Below, piece after piece: positions 1-6,751 of a DNA stretch of 20,731 nucleotides. The notes beneath the pieces were generated by a model. It saw nothing but the letters and a program-made list of their open reading frames with translations, had not been told where the DNA came from and searched no databases. The translations under genes were made by a program, and so were the position numbers. Source of the DNA: JAHIJO01 sp964486075 (GTDB taxonomy: Bacteria > Verrucomicrobiota > Kiritimatiellia > JAAZAB01); contig CAZALU010000056.1 in NCBI GenBank assembly GCA_964486075.1, positions 1 to 20,731 on the forward strand, read 5' to 3'. Positions within the stretch are counted from its first letter, which is position 1. Each line of letters opens with the position of its first letter.

Positions 1-19
1 CCGCCGGTCAACTTTGACT

Positions 20-85
20 GTAGCCGACCACGTTGGAGTCGGCCATCCGCCAATCACCAAGACCGCGTCCAACGTGCGCGGCTAC
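20..85. repeat. REP/REPIN-like palindromic element, copy 1
   Basis: The element starts with GTAG (20-23) and ends with its complement CTAC (82-85). Inside are two imperfect hairpins: CCGAC...GTCGG (24-42) and CCGCG...CGCGG (63-81). Two GTAG-footed hairpins in inverted orientation are the layout of REP doublets (REPINs/BIMEs), which RAYT-type Y1 transposases are known to mobilise. The copy at 13234-13294 has the same plan and closely similar flanks (ctgtagccgac... and ...gcggctaca). On the minus strand the CTAC end reads GTAG, and its TAG is the in-frame stop of the sigma-factor gene that runs into it. No RAYT transposase gene is in the window. Confidence 0.7.
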
Positions 86-360
86 AGAAATCCGGCAACC
101 GCCATCCACGTATTCATTGTCGTGAGCCAAATAGAGACGGTGGCGCTTGCGCGGACATCGGCCAGGTTCTGCATGGTACTGAGAATGGCCTGCTGCGTAA
201 CATCCTGCGCGTCTTCTTCGGATCCGGTGATCCGACGGGCCAAAGCATATATCCGGCGCTTATGCCGAGTCACCAATTTTTCGAATGCGCTACGGTCGCC
301 AGCCTTAGTCGCTCTCACAAGCGCCAAGGCGTCAGGATCTGCCTGCTTCGTTTCTCCCAT
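82..360 (-). pseudogene. Truncated ECF-type RNA polymerase sigma factor (region 2 only)
   Basis: The 92-residue product has a clear sigma-70 region 2. An acidic/hydrophobic helix (ATKAGDRSAFEKLVTRHKRR) is followed by IYALARRITGSEEDAQDVTQ, the usual core-binding and -10-recognition helices of extracytoplasmic-function sigma factors. A complete ECF factor has about 170-200 residues and also a region 4 for -35 recognition; here translation stops shortly after a degenerate WLTTMN stretch. The TAG stop comes from the foot of the palindromic element at 20-85, so the gene looks interrupted by repeat insertion, and any remainder would lie beyond position 1. The ATG at 360 is preferred to a TTG at 378. 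It begins 27 bp after the OsmC stop, so the two are probably co-transcribed. A 92-residue protein is unlikely to be a normal promoter-recognising sigma factor, though a region-2-only product cannot be excluded. Confidence 0.7.
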
Positions 361-387
361 AAAAAGACGCCCTGTCAATAAACCCGC

Positions 388-825
388 TTATTGAGCCAGA
401 ACGACACTGATCGGGGTGTTATTCTTCAGGTTTTCCGAGATCGGGCAGCGCGCATCCATGGCGTGCACGAACTGCACCTTCTCCTCCGTAGTCATGTCCG
501 CATCGATCTTCACGCGCGCGCTAATCGAGCTGAAACCGGTGCGGTTAACTGGGGCTTTGCCGAACAAGCCGTCCGTGTCGATTTCACCCTCCAGTGAAAT
601 TTCGATGCCGCGTACGGCCAGTTTACGCTGGTTGGCGATAATCCTGCCAATAGCCGCCACGCAACTACCCAAGGCCATGAGTTGGAGGTCAAGCGGAGTC
701 GATCCCTCATCGGTCCCCCCAGCCAGCGTCGGCTGATCAATGACCACCAAGTGCTTGCCCGCCCGACATTCCGTCCGGAATCCCGAGCCCTGCTTGATCT
801 CGACGAGAACTTTTTTTGCTGGCAT
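388..825 (-). CDS. OsmC/Ohr-family protein
   Basis: The 145-residue product belongs to the OsmC-like family, small cytoplasmic dimeric proteins. Members such as Ohr and OsmC reduce organic hydroperoxides with a cysteine pair. Both expected cysteines are visible: C55 in LMALGSCVAAIGRI (start of the central helix) and C127 in MDARCPISENLK. The length is typical. The ATG at 825 is chosen because a strong AAGGAG Shine-Dalgarno lies about 10 bases upstream (835-840) and the family fold begins at PAKKVLVEI; an upstream extension to 885 in the same frame has no family similarity. It lies directly upstream of the truncated sigma factor on the same strand. The substrate cannot be told from sequence: the LGSC context fits general OsmC proteins better than a confident Ohr assignment. 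Confidence 0.88.
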   Translation of the reverse strand: MPAKKVLVEIKQGSGFRTECRAGKHLVVIDQPTLAGGTDEGSTPLDLQLMALGSCVAAIGRIIANQRKLAVRGIEISLEGEIDTDGLFGKAPVNRTGFSSISARVKIDADMTTEEKVQFVHAMDARCPISENLKNNTPISVVLAQ

Positions 826-1554
826 AGCTACTGTCTCCTTGTGTTGCGTTATCCTGGCATTCTCACTAATTCGGCCACCGCTCAAAAGCGCGGTCGATTA
901 TACATAGCCTGATTTTGCACGTGCGCCATGCAAAATCCACACCCACAAATTCTAGGTCTCTGGCCGCCAGCATATAGCCCGGATCAGCAGGAATGGGGAC
1001 CGGCTTGGTCGCCCACCCCCGTGACCAGTAATAGTTCCGCCATCTTCGATTGCCTGCCATTTACCAGCCTTGAGCCCCAAAACCATTCTTCCGTCGCAAC
1101 CATACATCTATAGGCGATTCGCACACAAGCCAATTAAAACAGCGCTTCCGATTCGGCGCAAGACCAAATTATTCGGCTAAGAAGCCATGGACAAGACATC
1201 ATTGCATGCCGCATGGATATCTAGTCGGTATTTACACGAATGATGGAGCCAAAGAATCAATCAAATTATCTCAGGAACGGCAATGCACATGTCATAAGCG
1301 CTAAAACTCGCAATGGCACCCAAACCGGACTTTCGCGAGGAGCATGATTGAATTCGCCAGCTCTTGGTGACAATAATCCATTCCGGGAAGGGATGAGTTC
1401 CCATGCCATGCCGCCCATAAAAAGGAGCTACAACTGGTTTGACTTGGCCAAGCGATTCAGGGTAGGATTTCGAGGCTAGTGACGACGCAAGCAGAACCAA
1501 TCATTGAAGAACGATTAATATTCGCAATATGCGACCAACCAAGGAGTTCTCAGC
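826..1554. other. Gene-poor intergenic region
   Basis: This stretch of about 730 bases separates the minus-strand OsmC gene from the plus-strand oxidoreductase. It is visibly richer in A+T than the flanking genes. Only short open frames are present (for example minus 866-1060 and minus 1261-1500), none with a convincing ribosome binding site or recognisable domain. No tRNA, long hairpin or repeat copy was seen. The OsmC promoter should lie near its left end and the oxidoreductase promoter near its right end, but I could not pick out unambiguous promoter boxes. It may hold decayed gene remnants. Confidence 0.5.
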
Positions 1555-2598
1555 ATGTCTTCACAAAAAATCCTGCGCGGCGGAGTGTTCGGCTTTGGCG
1601 GCATGGGCCAGCAGTTCACTCGTAATATCAATATCGACAAGTGGTACGGCGACGATTTCCGGATCATCGGCGCCTGTAACCGGGGCGAACCCCATCGGCG
1701 CACCGCAGTCGAGACTTTCGGCATCAAAGCCTTTCAGGATCCGGCCGACCTGATCCGCGAAGGACTGGATTTCGGATTGGTCTCTTCCACCACTGCCGCC
1801 CATTGCGAACACGTTTGCCTGCTTGCCGCCGCCGGCATTCCCGTCTTCTGCGAAAAACCAATCGCGCTGACGCCGGATGAGGGCCGCCGCATGCGCGAAG
1901 CGGTTGCCAAGGCGAACGTTCCATCCGTGGTCAATTTCGGACGACGCCTGGATCCCTGTAACCAGAAGATCAAGGCCATGATCGAAGGCGGCGAATTCGG
2001 GCGGCTCATGAACTATTCGAGCTTCATGGCCCGCGCCCATGGTTTTTACTCCGAGGGCGCCCGCCATCGCGCCATCCTCGATCCGGTCGAATCCGGCGGC
2101 TGGATTGTTCACCATTCCTGCCACCAGGTGGATTTGGCCTGTTGGCTGATGGGCGAGGTGAATTCAGTCAGTTGTGTAACCCGATCGACGGTCGAGGGCA
2201 TCGAGACCGTGCCCGGACTGATCTCCGAAGAAGTTGTCCAGGGCCGCCTGTTTTTCAAGAATGGCAGCATGGGCACCGTGTTTGACTGCGTCGGCGGAGT
2301 CCACGATTCGCATCTTTCCGTGATCGGCACCAAGTGCGCCGTGGGAATCGTCAAGGCCGAAAACACCAGCGTCATTAAATACAAGCGCCAAGGCGACCCC
2401 GAATGGGACGCGCCCCGGGTGCTCGACCCACGGCTGGAGTTCCCGCGCATCGACAATCTGCACCATTTTCTAAAGGTGGTCCGCGACCGTATCCCATCCC
2501 GAGTCACGCTTGCCGACGCCTTCTATGCCCTGCAAGTCACAATGGCAATGCGCGAATCCGCCAGTGCCAGCGGCGCCGTCGTAAAAATGAAGGACTAA
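1555..2598 (+). CDS. Gfo/Idh/MocA-family NAD(P)-dependent oxidoreductase
   Basis: This 347-residue protein of normal family length has the two-domain plan of glucose-fructose oxidoreductase / inositol dehydrogenase relatives. A Rossmann fold begins with GVFGFGGMGQQF near residue 8, the nucleotide-binding signature CEKPIAL contains E100-K101-P102, and an alpha/beta dimerisation and substrate domain follows. Family members oxidise or epimerise sugars, inositols or their acids with NAD(P). The usual catalytic pattern GG-x3-D-x-G-x-H-x2-D appears here as GGWIVHHSCHQVD, so His186 stands where Asp is common, while H190 and D193 are kept. An AAGGAG Shine-Dalgarno at 1541-1546 supports the ATG at 1555. 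The stop is 7 bp before the URO-D-like gene, indicating an operon. The substrate is unknown; a carbohydrate or inositol derivative is the family default. Confidence 0.9.
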   Translation: MSSQKILRGGVFGFGGMGQQFTRNINIDKWYGDDFRIIGACNRGEPHRRTAVETFGIKAFQDPADLIREGLDFGLVSSTTAAHCEHVCLLAAAGIPVFCEKPIALTPDEGRRMREAVAKANVPSVVNFGRRLDPCNQKIKAMIEGGEFGRLMNYSSFMARAHGFYSEGARHRAILDPVESGGWIVHHSCHQVDLACWLMGEVNSVSCVTRSTVEGIETVPGLISEEVVQGRLFFKNGSMGTVFDCVGGVHDSHLSVIGTKCAVGIVKAENTSVIKYKRQGDPEWDAPRVLDPRLEFPRIDNLHHFLKVVRDRIPSRVTLADAFYALQVTMAMRESASASGAVVKMKD

Positions 2599-2605
2599 CC
2601 CGTCC

Positions 2606-3595
2606 ATGGCATCAGATGAACCGGATGTTGCGCGTTTGCTCGCAGCGTTTGCCGGAAAACGGCATGACCGCATGCCGCATTTCGAAATCTGCATCGAGGC
2701 CGCCGCGGTCGCCGGCATCATGGGCTGGCCGCGCGAAAAGGGCATTCACAGCCGGTACCTGCCGCCGGCCTTGGCGTTGGAATTCGCCCGGCGCACGCAC
2801 CAAGACGTTATCGTCGCCTGCGTGGACGCCTGGTTCGGCGAACGCGCGGTCTCCACTGAGGCCGACCTCGACCGTCTGCCGCCGTTCGATCCGGACGCCT
2901 GCCGGCGCGGGCTGCAGACCTACCTGGACGCCGTGCGCGGGACCAATATCGGCGTGGCCGCCCACATGTGCGGCCCGTTCTTCGTCTCCTACATGGCGAT
3001 GGGGCCGGTGCCCATCCAAAGTTTCCTGCTGAATCTGTACGACAACCCCGCGCTGGTCGAGCGGCTGATGGAAATCCAGTCCGCCCGCCAGCTGGCCATC
3101 TGGGAAGCCATCCGCGACCTGCCCCTCGCCTTCGCCATCGTCGCCGACGACGTGACGATGACGAGCGGGTATTTCTGTCCGCCGTCCATCATGCAACAAC
3201 TGTGGGTCCCGCACGCACGACGACTGGCACGGGCCGTGAAAGCGGCGGGCAAGCCCCTGCTCTGGCATTGCTGCGGCAAGCTGGACGACGTCCTGCCGCT
3301 CTTCGTCGAATGGGGGGTTGACGCCCTCAACCCCATCCAGCCCTCCTGCAACGACATCTACCGCATCCAGAAACAATACGGCCGTGAACTCTGCCTGGTG
3401 GGCAACATGTGCATCGAGGGCGTAATGACCTTCGGAACGCCGGCGGAGGTCCGCGCCGAAACACGGGCGCACATTGAAGGCCTGGCCAGCGGCGGGTATG
3501 TCGTGGCCTCCAGCCATTCGATCATCGACAGCATCCCCCTCGAAAATTATTACGCGATGACCGAAGCTGCCCGCGAATACGGCGTATTCCGTTAG
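2606..3595 (+). CDS. Uroporphyrinogen decarboxylase / MtaA-like methyltransferase family protein
   Basis: The 329-residue protein has the URO-D-like TIM-barrel plan and resembles the MtaA/CmuA branch (corrinoid:coenzyme M methyltransferases and relatives) more than true heme-pathway HemE. In methyltransferases of this fold zinc is held by His-x-Cys and a later Cys. Here H221-C222-C223-G224 (LLWHCCGKLDDVLP) supplies the first part and C269 in VGNMCIEG is nearby, but the C-terminal position usually held by Cys reads VVASSHSIIDSIP, so zinc binding is plausible but not certain. The start at 2606 follows an AAGGA about 12 bases upstream, at the end of the oxidoreductase gene. No corrinoid protein gene adjoins, so a methyltransferase role is only inferred. 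Two other members of this superfamily occur at 17954-20428. Confidence 0.8.
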   Translation: MASDEPDVARLLAAFAGKRHDRMPHFEICIEAAAVAGIMGWPREKGIHSRYLPPALALEFARRTHQDVIVACVDAWFGERAVSTEADLDRLPPFDPDACRRGLQTYLDAVRGTNIGVAAHMCGPFFVSYMAMGPVPIQSFLLNLYDNPALVERLMEIQSARQLAIWEAIRDLPLAFAIVADDVTMTSGYFCPPSIMQQLWVPHARRLARAVKAAGKPLLWHCCGKLDDVLPLFVEWGVDALNPIQPSCNDIYRIQKQYGRELCLVGNMCIEGVMTFGTPAEVRAETRAHIEGLASGGYVVASSHSIIDSIPLENYYAMTEAAREYGVFR

Positions 3596-3694
3596 TCGCG
3601 CAATGCGATTGAGAAAGATACCATCTGGCACGTGGCACGACGCTAAACTGTGCGCCATCCGTGGCACACATGTATGGCACACAAACAGCATCAA

Positions 3695-3834
3695 CACCCA
3701 CCCCTGCCCCTCCCGGGAGGGGATCACGCATTCATTATTCCCAACTGAGAAGATATCTATCCTTAGAGAAGATCAAGCATCATACACTCCCAACCGAAGA
3801 GCTCCCATCCTTGGAGGGGCCGGGGGTAGGTTCC
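3695..3834. repeat. GC-rich CCACCCC-type inverted repeat element, copy 1
   Basis: The left end reads CACCCACCCCTGCCCCTCC followed by GGGAGGGGA; the right end reads CTTGGAGGGGCCGGGGGTAGG then TTCC. The two ends are imperfect inverted repeats around an A+T-rich centre of roughly 80 bases. The same two-ended plan recurs at 7636-7753, with shorter relatives at 6161-6214 and 17706-17736. The element fills most of the 414-bp gap between the URO-D-like gene and the aldolase gene. No open reading frame inside is convincing, so it is probably a non-autonomous mobile or structural repeat. Confidence 0.65.
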
Positions 3835-3962
3835 CTGTTTAGCGTGCATTAGCGCCATTGATGGACTCAATTACAGATTTGAATTCAAAGCTGATAACAT
3901 AATAAAATCAGGTCCCTGTTTCTGCGCTTGTTACCGGCCCGCTTTTCCAGTAGGCTATTTCA

Positions 3963-3982
3963 TATTCGATTTTTTCCGAATA
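3963..3982. promoter_or_regulatory. Small inverted repeat upstream of the aldolase gene
   Basis: TATTCG (3963-3968) and CGAATA (3977-3982) form a perfect 6-bp inverted repeat around a T-rich loop. It sits about 28 bases before the start codon and just before the likely ribosome binding site (AAAAGG, 3995-4000). The position would suit an operator or a leader hairpin for the aldolase/dehydroquinate synthase genes. Six base pairs can arise by chance in A+T-rich DNA, so this is weak. Confidence 0.25.
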
Positions 3983-4009
3983 GGATTTCTTTAGAAAAGG
4001 ACTATTATT

Positions 4010-4855
4010 ATGATGACCGGCAAATCAATTCGCTTAGAACGTATCATCAACCGGCTGACCGGGAAAACAGTGATTATCCCCATGGACCACGGCGTCACAG
4101 TGGGACCAATTGCAGGCCTGATCGACATGAAACAAGCCGTGGATAACGCCGTCAATGGCGGGGCCAACGCCATTATTGTGCATAAGGGCATCGTGCGCTC
4201 GGGGCACCGCCAGTCGGGCAAGGACATCGGGCTGATCGTGCACCTCTCGGCCAGCACCAGCCTCTCGCCCAACCCCACCAATAAAGTCCTGGTCTGTACG
4301 GTAGAGGAAGCCATCCAACTCGGTGCCGACGGTGTATCCATCCATGTCAATCTGGGCGCTCCAGGGGAAGACGAGATGCTCGCCCAATTTGGCCTGGTGT
4401 CCCGGAAATGTATGCAATGGGGCATGCCACTGGTGGCCATGATGTACACGCGCGGCGCTAAAATCCAAAACGAATTCGACGTTAAGTTTGTCAAGCACGC
4501 GGCGCGAGTCGGGGCCGAGCTAGGCGCCGACATCGTGAAAGTCAATTACACGGGCAGCCCGAAATCGTTCGCGGAAGTCACGGCGGGTTGTCCGGTGCCG
4601 GTAGTGATTGCCGGCGGCGAAAAGATGGGGTCGGATGGCGCGATCTTAAGCATGGTCGAACAGACCATGCAAGCGGGTGGCGCCGGCGTTTCCATCGGAC
4701 GGAATGCGTTTCAGCACGCTGATCCATCCCGCATGGTAGCGGCCATCTGCCAGGTGGTGCACGCCAAAATGCCCGCCAAAGAAGCGTTAAAAATGTGTAA
4801 CTACTCAGCGAAACCACCGCCGGCAGCCGGCGGTGCAAAGAAAGAAACACGTTAG
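4010..4855 (+). CDS. aroA': Class I (DhnA-type) aldolase, probable 2-amino-3,7-dideoxy-D-threo-hept-6-ulosonate synthase
   Basis: The 281-residue protein matches the archaeal-type class I aldolase family, which includes FbaB/DhnA fructose-bisphosphate aldolases and the ADH synthase typified by Methanocaldococcus MJ0400. Catalytic features are visible: D26 in IIPMDHGVTVGP, Y146 in MMYTRGAK and the Schiff-base lysine K177 in DIVKVNYTGSP, followed by a phosphate-binding region (VVIAGGEK, GVSIGRNAFQH). ADH synthase joins aspartate semialdehyde to a sugar-phosphate-derived C3 unit at the start of the alternative shikimate route. That role, rather than glycolytic aldolase, is favoured because the next gene on the strand is 3-dehydroquinate synthase II. 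A GriI-like role in making 3-amino-4-hydroxybenzoate is a real alternative. AAAAGG precedes the chosen ATG; ATG at 4013 is also possible. Confidence 0.85.
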   Translation: MMTGKSIRLERIINRLTGKTVIIPMDHGVTVGPIAGLIDMKQAVDNAVNGGANAIIVHKGIVRSGHRQSGKDIGLIVHLSASTSLSPNPTNKVLVCTVEEAIQLGADGVSIHVNLGAPGEDEMLAQFGLVSRKCMQWGMPLVAMMYTRGAKIQNEFDVKFVKHAARVGAELGADIVKVNYTGSPKSFAEVTAGCPVPVVIAGGEKMGSDGAILSMVEQTMQAGGAGVSIGRNAFQHADPSRMVAAICQVVHAKMPAKEALKMCNYSAKPPPAAGGAKKETR

Positions 4856-4904
4856 ATATTAATCTGTTATGTCAAATTCGGCATCCCGTGTTACTGGGGA
4901 GGTT

Positions 4905-4978
4905 GTCATCCTGAGCGTAGCGAAGGATCTCATGTTTGTTGGCAAACAGATGAGATTTCTCGCTACGCTCGAAATGAT
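4905..4978. repeat. Long hairpin element between the aldolase and dehydroquinate synthase genes
   Basis: A near-perfect hairpin is visible. GAGCGTAGCGA pairs with TCGCTACGCTC (11 of 11), ATCTCAT with ATGAGAT (7 of 7) and TTTG with CAAA, closed by a short loop near 4940. The ends GTCATC and ATGATA also nearly pair. From memory, GTCATCCTGAGCG...-type repeats occur in dispersed copies in many bacterial genomes, so this is probably a mobile palindromic repeat rather than a gene-specific signal. It lies about 50 bp after the aldolase stop and 60 bp before the next start, so it could fold in a shared transcript and affect expression of the downstream gene. It lacks the U-tract of a standard terminator. 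Confidence 0.7.
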
Positions 4979-5041
4979 AATCTTTGCTTATCCGGGTTTT
5001 TTCAGGCAACCTAAATAGTTACAAAAATGTTAAATAGAGAA

Positions 5042-6034
5042 ATGAAACAAGCCTGGGTACAGATCAGTCCGTGGGATAAGGAGCTGGCGGTGGCGGCCAT
5101 CGAAAGCGGCGCCGACGCCGTCTGGGTCGACAAAGACTGCTCCCCGCGCGCCAAGGAACTTGGCCGCATCACCACAGTGGCCGAGGACGGCGACTTGGTG
5201 CTGGGCAAGGATGTCCTGGTGCTCGACATCAATTCCAAGGACGATGAGCGTCGCGCAGCGGCCGTGTCCCGCGAAGCCATCCTAATCCCGCGCATGAAGG
5301 ATTGGACCATTATTCCTCTTGAAAACCTGCTGGCCCAACGGGACCGCCTGATGACAGAGGCGCGGAGTGTGGCAGAAGCCCGCACCATGCTGGGCATCCT
5401 GGAAAAAGGCGTGGACGGCATCGTGATCAACAGCCGGGATCCGGCCGTCGTGCGCCGGATCGTGAAACTGGTTCATGGAATATCTCCAACGGTCGATTTA
5501 CTGACCGCCACGATCGCCCGGATCGCCCCCACCGGTATGGGGGATCGCGTCTGCGTGGACACCTGCACCGCCATGACCATCGGCGAAGGCATGCTGGTTG
5601 GCAACACCTCCAGCGCCTTTTTCCTGGTGCATTCCGAAAGCCTGGAAAACCCTTACGTCGCGGCGCGGCCGTTCCGCGTCAACGCCAGCGCCGTGCATGC
5701 CTACATCCTGCGACCCGGCAACAAAACCGCCTACCTTTCCGACCTGCGGGTCGGCGATGAAATGCTGGTGGTCAACGCCAAGGGCCAGACTCGCGCCGCG
5801 CATATCGGGCGCTGCAAAGTAGAGACCCGTCCAATGCTATTGATCCAAGCCGAGGTCAGCGGCCGGGAAATTTCCATCGTTCTGCAGAACGCGGAGACCA
5901 TCAACCTGGTACGGCCCGACGGCCAGCCAGTGTCGGTCTCAAAGTTGAAGACGGGTGATCAGGTTCTGGTTCACCTCGAAACCGGTGGAAGGCATTTCGG
6001 CATGAAGATCAGCGAAACGCTGATCGAGAAGTGA
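5042..6034 (+). CDS. aroB': 3-dehydroquinate synthase II (archaeal type)
   Basis: The 330-residue protein matches the AroB'/DHQS II family (MJ1249 type), which uses NAD to convert 2-amino-3,7-dideoxy-hept-6-ulosonate to 3-dehydroquinate. Family signatures are clear: an N-terminal MKQAWVQISPWDKEL, then GDRVCVDTCTAMTIGEGMLV, NTSSAFFLVHSES, ENPYVAARPFRVNASAVHAY and the C-terminal GGRHFGMKISE. It is unrelated to ordinary bacterial AroB. The start at 5042 is chosen because homologues begin at about this point; an in-frame ATG at 5027 adds five residues, and neither has a strong ribosome binding site. It follows the aldolase gene, separated by a hairpin element. GriH, which makes 3-amino-4-hydroxybenzoate, belongs to the same family, so the end product (shikimate intermediate or aminohydroxybenzoate) is not settled by sequence alone. 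Confidence 0.9.
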   Translation: MKQAWVQISPWDKELAVAAIESGADAVWVDKDCSPRAKELGRITTVAEDGDLVLGKDVLVLDINSKDDERRAAAVSREAILIPRMKDWTIIPLENLLAQRDRLMTEARSVAEARTMLGILEKGVDGIVINSRDPAVVRRIVKLVHGISPTVDLLTATIARIAPTGMGDRVCVDTCTAMTIGEGMLVGNTSSAFFLVHSESLENPYVAARPFRVNASAVHAYILRPGNKTAYLSDLRVGDEMLVVNAKGQTRAAHIGRCKVETRPMLLIQAEVSGREISIVLQNAETINLVRPDGQPVSVSKLKTGDQVLVHLETGGRHFGMKISETLIEK

Positions 6035-6070
6035 TAGTCGGTTTTTCAAATCGCTTCAGCGAGCCATCAG

Positions 6071-6151
6071 TTCAGGCTTCCTGATCCGGGCGGAACATAG
6101 GCTGGCACATCCATTAGTTTACGTCAGTCAGCCCGGATCAGGGAGTCTGAA
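6071..6151. repeat. ~81-bp inverted-repeat element, copy A
   Basis: It begins TTCAGGCTTCCTGATCCGGGC and ends GCCCGGATCAGGGAGTCTGAA, so the ends pair over about 20 bases with two G-T type mismatches. The copy at 14206-14287 differs at only a few positions across the whole length and by one base in length. Both copies sit within about 40 bp downstream of a plus-strand gene end (this one after the dehydroquinate synthase gene). It can form a long hairpin in RNA and might act in transcript termination or stability, but no U-tract follows. Mobile palindromic repeat is the simplest explanation. Confidence 0.75.
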
Positions 6152-6160
6152 ACTCAGACA

Positions 6161-6214
6161 ACCCACCCCGGCCCGACCTCGGGGCAAGGTCGGGCCGACC
6201 CTCCTGGGAGGGTA
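6161..6214. repeat. GC-rich CCACCCC-type repeat with a perfect 11-bp hairpin
   Basis: ACCCACCCCGGCCCGACCT opens a relative of the GC-rich element seen at 3695-3834. Inside, CGGCCCGACCT (6169-6179) and AGGTCGGGCCG (6187-6197) form a perfect 11-bp stem with a 7-base loop, followed by CTCCTGGGAGGG, itself palindromic. It lies immediately beside the ~81-bp repeat and between the convergent dehydroquinate synthase and tadA genes, so it could serve as a bidirectional transcription barrier, though it is not a textbook terminator. Confidence 0.6.
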
Positions 6215-6306
6215 TCCGTAATTTTCCCGCTTCCAACAGCCGCCGGGTTGGGGGTGTGGTTGAAATAATGAATCATCGCACCAATTTGACCGGTTTGTTC
6301 ATCCAG

Positions 6307-6738
6307 TCAACATTGTTTCCGGATGGTTTTGAAAAAACCCTGAAGCAACGCACGGCATTCGACTGCCAGCACGCCGCGCGCGATTTCCTGGCATTTCAGG
6401 ACGCCGCCGCCCTGCGGATCCAGTGCGCCGAAGACGACCCGGGGGATCCGAGCTAAGTTAATGGCACCGGCGCACATGGGACAGGGCTCCTTGGTGACGT
6501 AGAGCACTGTTTCCAGCAGCCGCCAGTCACCCAGCGCAGCGGCGGCCTGGGTGATGGCGATCATCTCGGCATGCGCGGTCGGATCTTTAAGCCGCTCCAC
6601 CTGGTTATGAGCCTGGCCGACGATGGCCGTGCCGTGCAGTATTACGGCACCGATGGGCACATCACCTTCCTCCGCCGCCTGTTGCGCCTGCAGGAGCGCC
6701 TTCCGCATCCAGATTTCATCAAGATTCAAGTCGTTCAT
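6307..6738 (-). CDS. tadA: tRNA-specific adenosine deaminase TadA
   Basis: This 143-residue zinc-dependent deaminase converts the wobble adenosine (A34) of tRNA-Arg(ACG) to inosine. The active site is intact: H56 and the proton-shuttling E58 in DPTAHAEMIAI, and C86/C89 in TKEPCPMCAGAI, as in the cytidine/deoxycytidylate deaminase fold. The remaining sequence (DVPIGAVI near the start, ARIPRVVFGALDP, and the C-terminal GVLAVECRALLQGFF) follows TadA. It is slightly short because the segment between GALDP and GVLA is compact. The prepilin-like gene lies 13 bp upstream on the same strand, so they may share a transcript. The ATG at 738 of the 6.7-kb region (6738) has no strong Shine-Dalgarno. Confidence 0.93.
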   Translation of the reverse strand: MNDLNLDEIWMRKALLQAQQAAEEGDVPIGAVILHGTAIVGQAHNQVERLKDPTAHAEMIAITQAAAALGDWRLLETVLYVTKEPCPMCAGAINLARIPRVVFGALDPQGGGVLKCQEIARGVLAVECRALLQGFFKTIRKQC

Positions 6739-6751
6739 AAGAGCACTTCTA

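Noticed and set aside
866..1060. Small minus-strand frame in the gene-poor region
   Set aside because: No ribosome binding site or recognisable domain; it overlaps the upstream region of the OsmC gene.
1261..1500. 79-residue minus-strand frame that could be a gene remnant
   Set aside because: No domain recognised and no start signal; A+T-rich context gives no support for coding.
1561..2124. A 187-residue frame antisense to the Gfo/Idh oxidoreductase
   Set aside because: The opposite strand has clear family motifs; the antisense product shows none.
2612..3727. A 371-residue open frame antisense to the URO-D-like gene
   Set aside because: It is a mirror of a strongly supported coding gene in GC-rich DNA, has no domain, and its His/Arg/Gly-rich composition is typical of antisense reading.
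3695..3834. CRISPR-like array in repeat-rich gaps
   Set aside because: Repeats are dispersed and palindromic with no regular spacer-repeat periodicity and no cas genes.
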